From: Ruminococcaceae bacterium UBA3329
GTDB lineage: Bacteria > Bacillota > Clostridia > Oscillospirales > Acutalibacteraceae
NCBI GenBank assembly: GCA_002361875.1
Contig: DERX01000096.1
Span: forward strand, 1-7,316
Direction of reading: 5' to 3'
Length of the DNA stretch: 7,316 bases
Positions 1 to 5,323 of the stretch are shown piece after piece. The translations under genes and the position numbers were made by a program. The notes under the pieces were generated by a model that did not search any database, was not told the DNA's origin, and worked only from the letters and a program-made list of their open reading frames with translations. The number at the start of each line of letters is the position of its first letter. The first letter of the stretch is position 1.

Positions 1-449
1 CCGCAGTTACGGCATTCCCAAACCTTAACTTCGCTCTTTTCAAACACTTGTGCTGTTTCAACATTTTTAAGAAGAGCACGGTATCTTTCCTCGTGAGCCT
101 TTTCAATAGCCGCTACTGCTCTGAATTTTGCCGCAAGAGCTGTAAAGCCCTCTTCCTCGGCAGTTTTTGCAAAGCCCTCATACATATCTGTCCATTCGTA
201 GTTTTCGCCTTCTGCGGCGGCGGCAAGGTTTTCGCTTGTATTGCCTATGCCCGAAAGCTCCTTAAACCACATTTTTGCGTGTTCTTTTTCATTGTCCGCT
301 GTTTTTAAGAAAAGAGCCGCAATCTGCTCATATCCTTCTTTTTTAGCGGTTGATGCAAAGTAAGTATATTTATTTCTTGCCTGTGATTCACCTGCAAAAG
401 CCGCCTGCAAATTTTTCTCTGTCTGTGTGCCTTCGTATTTATTTGCCAT
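1..449 (-). CDS. rbr: Rubrerythrin (3' end beyond window)
   Basis: Rubrerythrin is a cytoplasmic non-haem di-iron protein that reduces hydrogen peroxide to water in anaerobes, with electrons passed through a C-terminal rubredoxin-like iron site. I translated 149 codons by hand. The four-helix ferritin-like domain carries the expected ligand pattern: E21 in AGESQARNKY, E54 and H57 in DNEKEH, E82 and E85 in GENYEW, and E116 and H119 in IEKAH. The spacing agrees with the classical Desulfovibrio protein for the first and last pairs. The reading frame leaves the window just after W144-E-C-R-N-C149, the first CxxC of the rubredoxin-like domain, so roughly 30 residues and the second CxxC are missing. 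The ATG at 449-447 follows AAGGAGG with an 8-base spacer. The gene has its own promoter overlapping the end of the MATE gene. Identification is secure; only the C-terminus is unseen. Confidence 0.96.
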   Translation of the reverse strand, partial: MANKYEGTQTEKNLQAAFAGESQARNKYTYFASTAKKEGYEQIAALFLKTADNEKEHAKMWFKELSGIGNTSENLAAAAEGENYEWTDMYEGFAKTAEEEGFTALAAKFRAVAAIEKAHEERYRALLKNVETAQVFEKSEVKVWECRNC

Positions 450-450
450 A

Positions 451-475
451 ATATAAACCTCCTTAAAGTTTATAT
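451..475 (-). repeat. Perfect 8-bp inverted repeat around the rubrerythrin ribosome binding site
   Basis: On the minus strand ATATAAAC (475-468) and GTTTATAT (458-451) are perfect reverse complements. They flank a 9-base loop, TTTAAGGAG, that holds most of the Shine-Dalgarno sequence. The upper arm coincides with the predicted transcription start near 473, so the transcript may begin within or just before this hairpin. It could present the ribosome binding site in a loop, protect the 5' end, or be a protein-binding site in DNA. Only the symmetry is observed. Confidence 0.6.
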
Positions 476-486
476 ATTTATTATAC
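472..486 (-). promoter_or_regulatory. Possible PerR-like operator over the rubrerythrin -10 box
   Basis: The minus-strand 15-mer GTATAATAAATATAT matches the Bacillus PerR box (TTATAATnATTATAA) at 11 of 14 defined positions and covers the -10 box. Rubrerythrin genes of clostridia are known PerR targets, so the position makes sense. The region is very AT-rich and a -10 box already supplies half of the match, so this is tentative. Confidence 0.3.
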
Positions 487-508
487 TCGTCCGTTTAACC
501 GTTTTCAA
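480..508 (-). promoter_or_regulatory. Rubrerythrin promoter
   Basis: TTGAAA (508-503), a 17-base spacer and a perfect TATAAT (485-480) point toward rubrerythrin. Transcription should start near 473, giving a leader of about 24 bases. The -35 box and part of the spacer lie within the last codons and stop of the MATE gene. The match to the housekeeping sigma consensus is direct; the activity is inferred. Confidence 0.8.
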
Positions 509-1865
509 GCATAATTTTACTGTTGCCGCTTAATTTCTTGAATTGTTTTTGCTTATGAAGGTAAATAAATGCAAGAGGAATATCCGCCAAAAGCCACGCC
601 GCAGGGCCTGCAAAGCAAACGGCGTTAAATCCTAGAAGCGGAGTTAAAACAAACGCAATTGCAATTCTGCCCAAAAGCTCACCTGCGCCCGCAATTGTAT
701 TTGAATAAGTAAACCCAAGCCCCTGCAAGGTATTCCTTAAAACAAAAAGCACGGCAACAAGGCTGTAGCAAAGCGAAATTGCGGTTATGTAATGCTTGGC
801 GGCAAAGAGCATTTCGCTGTTAGGCTCTGACGAGAACAGCGACACCACAGGTATTCCTATTGTGTAAAGCGTAATGCTCATTAAAACCGAAACCAAAATA
901 TCGAGTACAAAAATTCGTTTTACCGATTTTATTATCCGCTCATAGTTGCCTGCGCCGTAATTCTGACCCACAAAGGTCTGCGTTGCAACACCCAAACCGC
1001 TCATCGGAATATTTGTCAGATTTTCGACTCTTCCCGCCGCTGTAAAGCCTGCCATAACATTTGCACCGAATGAATTTACAGCGCTTTGCAAACACATTGA
1101 ACCGATTGACGTTACTGTAAACTGCAAAGAAACGGGTATTCCGAGCTTTAACTGCTCAAGTGCAATATTCGGGTTCAAGCGCAAATCGCTGTGCTTTATC
1201 TCAACGTCTTTATTTATTTTGATTATATAAAATCCCGTTAAAACACACGCTACAATATGCGAAACAAGGGTTGCGGCGGCAGCACCCTCAACACCCCATT
1301 TCAAATTCTTTACGAACAGCAAGTCGAGAAAGAAATTTACGACACAGCTTATCAAAAAGAGGTAAAGCGGCTTTTTGCTCTCGCCGACGGCACGTGAAAT
1401 TGCCGTAAAATTGTTTGAAAGCATTTGAAAAGGTATTCCGAAATAAAGAATATTTATATAAGACCTTGACACATTGATTATTTCACTCGGCGTGCCGATA
1501 AGGCGCAAAAGAGGCGACGAAACAATATGCGCAAAAACGACAAGAAATACGCCGATTAAAAATGCAATTACAATACTGCCAGAAGCATACAGCGTAATTT
1601 TCTTTTTATCCCCTGCGCCGAAAGCGTGGGCAACGGGAATTGTAAATCCGCTGGTAAGTCCCAGCGCCGCGCCGATAATGAACGAATTTATTGAACCTAC
1701 ATTACCGACAGCCGCCAAAGCGGCTGTATTTACATACCGACCGACTATAATATTGTCAACAAGCGTGTAATTATACTGAAGAAGCGACGACAGCATAATG
1801 GGAAAAGCAAAAATTATTATGCTTTTTAATGCGTTGCCGCAAAGCATTCCGTTTTCGTGTTTCAT
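495..1865 (-). CDS. MATE-family multidrug/toxin exporter
   Basis: This is a cytoplasmic-membrane antiporter of the MATE (NorM/DinF-like) superfamily, which exports cationic drugs and other small molecules using a sodium or proton gradient; the substrate here cannot be told. The 456-aa product matches the usual MATE length and is hydrophobic throughout, consistent with 12 membrane helices in two homologous halves. The N-half shows the typical P22-I-M-L-S-S-L-L-Q-Y-N-Y-T-L-V-D37 stretch in helix 1, then GAGDKKK after helix 2. The C-half repeats the pattern with GQNYGAGNYERI (about 300-311). The frame is open up to a TTG at 1898, but I chose the ATG at 1865-1863. It has a GGAG ribosome binding site 6 bases upstream, and the predicted transcription start near 1894 lies downstream of that TTG. 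An in-frame ATG at 1886 is possible but has only a weak GGA. The gene has its own promoter. Confidence 0.92.
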   Translation of the reverse strand: MKHENGMLCGNALKSIIIFAFPIMLSSLLQYNYTLVDNIIVGRYVNTAALAAVGNVGSINSFIIGAALGLTSGFTIPVAHAFGAGDKKKITLYASGSIVIAFLIGVFLVVFAHIVSSPLLRLIGTPSEIINVSRSYINILYFGIPFQMLSNNFTAISRAVGESKKPLYLFLISCVVNFFLDLLFVKNLKWGVEGAAAATLVSHIVACVLTGFYIIKINKDVEIKHSDLRLNPNIALEQLKLGIPVSLQFTVTSIGSMCLQSAVNSFGANVMAGFTAAGRVENLTNIPMSGLGVATQTFVGQNYGAGNYERIIKSVKRIFVLDILVSVLMSITLYTIGIPVVSLFSSEPNSEMLFAAKHYITAISLCYSLVAVLFVLRNTLQGLGFTYSNTIAGAGELLGRIAIAFVLTPLLGFNAVCFAGPAAWLLADIPLAFIYLHKQKQFKKLSGNSKIMLENG

Positions 1866-1900
1866 TACATTCTCCAATAAAAGCATAAAATATCCCAAGT

Positions 1901-1929
1901 ATTATAGTCCCAAACACTTTGCAATTCAA
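1901..1929 (-). promoter_or_regulatory. MATE gene promoter
   Basis: TTGAAT (1929-1924), a 17-base spacer and a perfect TATAAT (1906-1901) lie in the 93-base gap before the MATE start codon. Transcription should start near 1893-1895, leaving a short leader of about 28-30 bases that includes TTGGAGA before the ATG at 1865. Confidence 0.8.
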
Positions 1930-1947
1930 TAATAAAATGAAAGAATA

Positions 1948-1961
1948 TGAAAATATTTTCA
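1948..1961. repeat. 14-bp perfect palindrome over the ABC-F stop codon
   Basis: TGAAAATATTTTCA is identical to its own reverse complement and includes the TGA stop of the ABC-F gene (1961-1959). It is followed on the minus strand by a U-rich stretch. As RNA it could form only about 5 A/U-rich pairs around a 4-base loop, so it would be a poor terminator. Its position, about 19 bases upstream of the MATE -35 box, would also suit an operator or activator site. The function is unknown. Confidence 0.45.
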
Positions 1962-3437
1962 GTCTGTCTTTAATACAGATACCCTTTCGGTGTCTATTTC
2001 ATCTCTGAAAGCCTTGTCGTGCTCAACTAAAATCATTGTGGGCGAAAATTCTTTAATAAGATTTTCAATCTGCATACGGGAATATATGTCTATATAATTT
2101 AACGGCTCGTCCCAAACATAAAGGTGTGCTTTCTCGCAAAGGCTTTTGGCAAGCAGTACCTTTTTCTTTTGCCCTGCGGAAAATTCGCTTATATCCTTTA
2201 AAAACCGTTCCCTTTCAAATCCCATTTTTATGAGAACAGTCTTAAACAGACTTTCATCAATTTGACTTTTATCTGCAAGCGTATGAAGTGAGCCATGCAA
2301 ATACGAAAAATCCTGCGGTACATAAGAAATAACAAGTCCCGAGCCTATATTTACAATTCCGCTGTATTCAATTTTTTCACCCGTTAAAAGCTTTATAAGG
2401 CTTGATTTACCGCTTCCGTTTTTTCCGTCAAGAACTATCCGGTCGCCTCTCTTTACAGAAAATGAAACGGGATTACACACTTTTTTGCCGCCGTAATAAA
2501 TACTTATATCCGACAAAGAAACAAGAGGCGAAGAGCGGTATATAAGCGGCGACAGCTTTAAGTATTCTGCGGTTTCAGTATTTTTCAAAAGTCCTGCTTT
2601 TTCCTCCGCCGCCTCCTGCTGTCTTAATTCAATCGACTTTGCACGCTTCATCATTTTGGCGGATTTGTGCCCTGCGTAGCCTTTATCAAAAATACCGTTT
2701 CCGTGTTTTATGCTTTCAATATGCTGTGACTGCACAGCCGCCTTTTTTGCCGCCTGTTGTAAGCGATTGACCTCTTTTTTAAGCCGTTCATTCTGCACTT
2801 CTTCATTCTTCTGCTGACGCTCGAAATTTTCAAACCAAGAGGAAAAGTTCCCTTTCTGCACTTCAATATTTTGCCTGTTAAGCGACAGTATATGGTCAAC
2901 ACAGCCGTCTAAAAAGCTTCGGTCATGAGAAACCAGAATAAAGCCTTTTTTCTTTTTAAGGTATTCCGCTACCGTTTCACGCCCTTTTGCGTCCAAATGA
3001 TTAGTAGGTTCATCTATAAGCAAAAAGTGCCCTTCATTACAAAACAGTGCCGCCAAAAGTGCTTTTGTCTGTTCTCCGCCCGAAAGCAACTCAAAGGGTC
3101 TGTAAAGCATCTCGCAGTCTGCATCCAAAAGCGAAATCTCACGCAGAAATTCCCATTCCTGCGCCGCAGGGGCAATCTCACTTAATATTTCAATTGTAAG
3201 CTGACTTTTGTCCGTTACCGCATAAGGGAAATAATCAAACTGTACTGACGAATAAATTTTACCGCTGTATTCGTATTTACCGAGCAATAAATTTAATAAG
3301 GTTGTTTTTCCTCTGCCGTTCCGTCCGATAAAGCCCAATTTCCAATCAGTGTCAAGCTGAATATTTACATTTTCAAAAACATTTTGAAAACTGTTCGGAT
3401 AAGCAAAGGTAAGATTCTCTAATTTAATCATTGACAT
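1959..3437 (-). CDS. ABC-F ATPase, Lsa-type ribosomal protection protein
   Basis: ABC-F proteins are soluble twin-ATPase proteins with no membrane domain. Resistance members bind the ribosomal E site and dislodge lincosamides, streptogramins A or pleuromutilins from the peptidyl-transferase centre. The first nucleotide-binding domain has Walker A GRNGRGKT (38-45), signature LSGGE (118-122), Walker B LLIDEPTNHLD with catalytic E143, and switch H171. The second has GKNGSGKS (338-345), a variant signature FSAGQ (419-423), VWDEP with E444, and H473. The linker between them (about 200-290) is charged and helical, as in the antibiotic-resistance domain. The 492-aa length, the TDWKLGFIGRNGRGKTTLL stretch and the phrase WDEPLNYID are close to my memory of Lsa(A) and relatives (about 494-498 aa). 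An intrinsic CplR-like protein is the nearest alternative, and exact drug specificity cannot be read from sequence. The ATG at 3437 follows AGGAGG by 8 bases. The long structured leader suggests drug-induced expression. Confidence 0.92.
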   Translation of the reverse strand: MSMIKLENLTFAYPNSFQNVFENVNIQLDTDWKLGFIGRNGRGKTTLLNLLLGKYEYSGKIYSSVQFDYFPYAVTDKSQLTIEILSEIAPAAQEWEFLREISLLDADCEMLYRPFELLSGGEQTKALLAALFCNEGHFLLIDEPTNHLDAKGRETVAEYLKKKKGFILVSHDRSFLDGCVDHILSLNRQNIEVQKGNFSSWFENFERQQKNEEVQNERLKKEVNRLQQAAKKAAVQSQHIESIKHGNGIFDKGYAGHKSAKMMKRAKSIELRQQEAAEEKAGLLKNTETAEYLKLSPLIYRSSPLVSLSDISIYYGGKKVCNPVSFSVKRGDRIVLDGKNGSGKSSLIKLLTGEKIEYSGIVNIGSGLVISYVPQDFSYLHGSLHTLADKSQIDESLFKTVLIKMGFERERFLKDISEFSAGQKKKVLLAKSLCEKAHLYVWDEPLNYIDIYSRMQIENLIKEFSPTMILVEHDKAFRDEIDTERVSVLKTD

Positions 3438-3464
3438 AAAATAATCCTCCTAAGCAAAAGTATA

Positions 3465-3492
3465 GCCGCAGAAAAGCTAAGCTCTCTGCGGC
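3465..3492 (-). terminator. Hairpin C of the ABC-F leader, possible conditional terminator
   Basis: The arms GCCGCAGA (3492-3485) and TCTGCGGC (3472-3465) are perfect complements. Inside, AGC-TTA-GCT can add a short inner stem separated by small bulges. It is followed by TATACTTTTGC, a broken U-tract, so it may be a weak or conditional terminator, or only a structural hairpin just upstream of the ribosome binding site. It is the strongest hairpin in the leader. Confidence 0.5.
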
Positions 3493-3504
3493 TTTGAACA
3501 GCAT

Positions 3505-3597
3505 TCAGCGCCGTAAAAATACGGCAATTACTATAACAAAGGCTCTGTAAAGATAACAACTTTCCTGCAAAATGGCGCAATAATACACAAAACACAT
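3505..3597 (-). CDS. Leader peptide 2, 30 codons, upstream of the ABC-F gene
   Basis: This small ORF is a candidate regulatory leader peptide. It starts with ATG at 3597 and has GGAG (3611-3608) ten bases upstream. The peptide starts MCFVYYC, continues through a second Cys/Tyr-rich stretch (ESCYLYR, 12-18), then a hydrophobic run (AFVIVIAVFL, 19-28), and ends in two arginines (CGG CGC) before TGA. It has 3 Cys, 4 Tyr and 3 Phe, unlike an ordinary functional domain. Codons 25-29 form hairpin B, and the stop is about 68 bases before the ABC-F start codon. The hydrophobic run could be a short membrane segment, but the position between promoter and resistance gene favours a sensing role. I do not recognise the peptide. 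Translation is inferred from the ribosome binding site and the context only. Confidence 0.55.
   Translation of the reverse strand: MCFVYYCAILQESCYLYRAFVIVIAVFLRR
3510..3525 (-). repeat. Hairpin B at the end of leader ORF 2
   Basis: GCCGTA-TTTT-TACGGC is a perfect 6-bp stem with a 4-base loop. It lies inside the last codons (25-29) of the 30-codon leader ORF, three bases before the stop codon, so a ribosome finishing that ORF must open it. Its GCCGTA arm could alternatively pair with TGCGGC in the far arm of hairpin C (six pairs, one of them G-U), which would make the two hairpins exchangeable. Confidence 0.6.
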
Positions 3598-3603
3598 TAT
3601 TGC
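3577..3603 (-). repeat. Hairpin A: 8-bp inverted repeat over the leader ORF 2 start codon
   Basis: GCAATAAT (3603-3596) and ATTATTGC (3584-3577) are perfect complements around an 11-base loop. The first two bases of the ATG at 3597-3595 lie in the stem, and the GGAG of leader ORF 2 is just upstream. Folding would therefore hinder initiation on leader ORF 2. A ribosome on leader ORF 1 would sit directly upstream and could influence this. Confidence 0.55.
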
Positions 3604-3615
3604 TTATCTCCGTTT

Positions 3616-3639
3616 TTATTTGCAAGAAAAGTTATACAT
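3616..3639 (-). CDS. Leader peptide 1, 7 codons (MYNFSCK)
   Basis: A very short ORF encodes MYNFSCK and ends in TAA. It is preceded by AGAGGTG, a good match to the anti-Shine-Dalgarno core, about 5 bases before the ATG at 3639. The stop codon is only 4 bases upstream of the GGAG of leader ORF 2, so a ribosome stalled or terminating here would cover or reach that site. It begins about 30 bases after the predicted transcription start. A strong ribosome binding site on so short an ORF is typical of regulatory leader peptides of antibiotic-resistance genes. I do not recognise this peptide. Confidence 0.55.
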   Translation of the reverse strand: MYNFSCK

Positions 3640-3674
3640 CTTTCCACCTCTTTATAAAATAAATATTTGCGGTT

Positions 3675-3703
3675 ATAATACCATATTATTCATTCATTTT
3701 CAA
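3675..3703 (-). promoter_or_regulatory. Promoter of the ABC-F leader
   Basis: TTGAAA (3703-3698), a 17-base spacer and TATTAT (3680-3675) preceded by TGG, which gives an extended -10 (TGnTATTAT). Transcription should start near A3668. The promoter begins 15 bases after the stop codon of the upstream lipoprotein gene, and I see no terminator hairpin in between, so some read-through from upstream is possible. Confidence 0.78.
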
Positions 3704-3718
3704 GTGCCGAGCAAAATT

Positions 3719-5323
3719 TTACGCTTGAATTGCTGCGGTTTTGTAAACAAACATTACAGAAGATTCAGCCTCAACAGGACACTCGGTAAATATTTTGTAC
3801 TGCATACCCAAATCTATCCAATGCTTTACTCGCTCGGCAAGCAAATCCAAACTTGCATCATTGACCGAGCCTAAATTGGAATATTTGTCGGCAGTTTCCA
3901 TAATAGCGGCAAATTTATCTGTATTGTCCGCACTGGCAAATTCGCTTATTGTATCTAAAAGCTCCTGATTCTCCTTAACTAAGTTCAATATGCGCTTAAG
4001 CTCATCAAGAGTCTGCGGAAGCTTTTCGAGAGATTCTTTTACCTCAGGGTCAGAATCCATCTCCTTCATCATTGCTTGTAAAATGGGCATTACCTCATTC
4101 AGATCCTTTGTGAGTGTTGAAACATCCGAAAGGCTTGAGGAAAGACTGGGAAGAAGCTTTAAAAGCGTTGCAACCGCAGGGTCATTGAGTGTATTTGTAA
4201 CTGCATTCATATCCGTCTTTTCAAGGTCTTGAGCAAGCTTATCAATCTTGGCAATGTTTTCGTCTGTCATATATTTGCTGACCATCTTAATAAGCTTTTC
4301 GTTGTCTTCATAAAGGCGCACTGCATCGCTTACTGAATCAAGCATTTCCTGAAGCTTATTTGCATCTCCGTAAAGAAGGTTTACTATTTTATCAATATCA
4401 AGTCCTGTAATTGCTTTTTGAATATTTTCAACATCGGATATAACCTTTTTTATGCTTTCAACGCTTGTAGGAAGTCCGCCGTTGCCTAAATTACCGATTT
4501 CCGTCAGGGGCATTACCGAAAACATCATATTTCCAAGCTCAAAGCATTCAGTATAAGCGGTTATGCAGTAGGTGTCACTGTAAAGACTGTAATCAATAAA
4601 GTCAATGCCTAATTCAGAGATTCCAATGCTTTCGTCAATACCGGGAACACCGAAAAAGAACAAAATCTGCTTATCTCCGTCACTTATCATTGAGCCGTTA
4701 TCGATTGCGATATTAGAGAATGTACTTTCCGAAAGAATAGTTCCGCCGATCATAAGCATAGGACAGCTGAGCGTGTAGTCTTTTCCGTTTATTCTTGTAG
4801 GAGCAGTTAAATTGTTATTCGCTTCAATTTGAATTTTAACATTACCCTTTTGACCTTTGATTTGATCTGCGGTCATTTCTGTTCCTTCCAGGAAATAACG
4901 GATTTTAAAGGTTACGGGCGGTTCTTTCTCAATTTCTCCGCTGTAATAAAGGTCGGTTGTGTCCATATCCCAAAAAATATTCTTATCACCGGTTACGGGT
5001 TCAGTAAGTGTTCTTACATTGCGGATATTTTTAAGATTACTTATATCGGCAACTCTTACCTGCGGCATATCAGTGTGAATCCAGTCGGTAACAGTAATAT
5101 TTGATGTTGTTCCGTCAGGGGACAAATTTACATAAACCGTTTCCTGCTTTTTGAAATCCTCGGTTACATTTGAATACTCCGTCTGCTTAAATTCTTTCTT
5201 TCCGGAATAAACATCAAGCATTTCATTGCCCGTTGTTTTCTTTCCGCAGCCTGCCGCCGTTAAAAGCACAAGCGACACGGCAAGAATTACGCTTAACGAT
5301 TTAAAAATGATATTTTTACGCAT
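3719..5323 (-). CDS. Predicted lipoprotein of unknown function, partner of the MMPL transporter
   Basis: I do not recognise this 534-aa protein as a named family. It starts MRKNIIFK, then a hydrophobic run to L-T-A-A-G-C26, a lipoprotein signal peptide with C26 as the lipidation site, so it should sit on the outer face of the cytoplasmic membrane. Residues about 60-285 look beta-rich, with short motifs such as ETVYVNLSPDG and IRYFLEGTEMTADQIKGQKG that I associate with clostridial exported proteins. Residues about 286-495 are charged, leucine-rich and almost wholly helical, suggesting coiled coils or a helical bundle. I see no C-terminal membrane helix. The ATG at 5323 has AGGAGG 9 bases upstream; in-frame codons further up lie inside the transporter gene and lack a signal peptide. 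The start overlaps the transporter stop by 8 bases, implying coupled translation and a shared role, possibly as an extracellular accessory or adaptor. Confidence 0.85.
   Translation of the reverse strand: MRKNIIFKSLSVILAVSLVLLTAAGCGKKTTGNEMLDVYSGKKEFKQTEYSNVTEDFKKQETVYVNLSPDGTTSNITVTDWIHTDMPQVRVADISNLKNIRNVRTLTEPVTGDKNIFWDMDTTDLYYSGEIEKEPPVTFKIRYFLEGTEMTADQIKGQKGNVKIQIEANNNLTAPTRINGKDYTLSCPMLMIGGTILSESTFSNIAIDNGSMISDGDKQILFFFGVPGIDESIGISELGIDFIDYSLYSDTYCITAYTECFELGNMMFSVMPLTEIGNLGNGGLPTSVESIKKVISDVENIQKAITGLDIDKIVNLLYGDANKLQEMLDSVSDAVRLYEDNEKLIKMVSKYMTDENIAKIDKLAQDLEKTDMNAVTNTLNDPAVATLLKLLPSLSSSLSDVSTLTKDLNEVMPILQAMMKEMDSDPEVKESLEKLPQTLDELKRILNLVKENQELLDTISEFASADNTDKFAAIMETADKYSNLGSVNDASLDLLAERVKHWIDLGMQYKIFTECPVEAESSVMFVYKTAAIQA

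Larger units (their letters stand above)
3438..3668 (-). promoter_or_regulatory. Long 5' leader of the ABC-F gene, candidate ribosome-mediated attenuator
   Basis: This fills most of the 281-base gap between the lipoprotein and ABC-F genes. From a predicted start near 3668 the leader holds, in order: a 7-codon ORF (3639-3616), a second ribosome binding site (GGAG, 3611-3608), an inverted repeat over the second start codon (3603-3577), a 30-codon ORF (3597-3505) whose end forms a hairpin (3525-3510), a second GC-rich hairpin (3492-3465), and the ABC-F ribosome binding site (3451-3446). Such leaders are known upstream of ABC-F genes, for example Bacillus vmlR and Listeria lmo0919 (rli53), where antibiotic-stalled ribosomes on a short ORF change the folding. 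The elements are visible; the mechanism here is inferred. Confidence 0.65.

Noticed and set aside
48..308. Plus-strand open frame opposite rubrerythrin
   Set aside because: It is antisense to a clearly conserved rubrerythrin and has no ribosome binding site or recognisable protein features. The same reasoning applies to the other plus-strand frames opposite MATE, ABC-F, lipoprotein and MMPL.
1866..1898. N-terminal extension of the MATE protein from a TTG at 1898
   Set aside because: The TTG lies upstream of the predicted transcription start (about 1894) and has no ribosome binding site. The ATG at 1865 has GGAG at proper spacing.
3428..3625. A 65-codon minus-strand frame through the ABC-F leader and into the ABC-F start
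   Set aside because: It begins at a TTG with no suitable ribosome binding site, runs through all three hairpins in a different frame from leader ORF 2, and its composition looks random. The shorter ORFs with proper ribosome binding sites explain the region better.
3438..3718. A metabolite riboswitch in the ABC-F leader
   Set aside because: No known riboswitch core was recognised. The tandem small ORFs and the nature of the downstream gene point to ribosome-mediated control.
3704..3721. Intrinsic terminator after the lipoprotein gene
   Set aside because: Only short A/T symmetry (AAAATTTT) and a 4-bp CAAG/CTTG pair are present; no GC-rich stem with a U-tract, and the next promoter starts at once.
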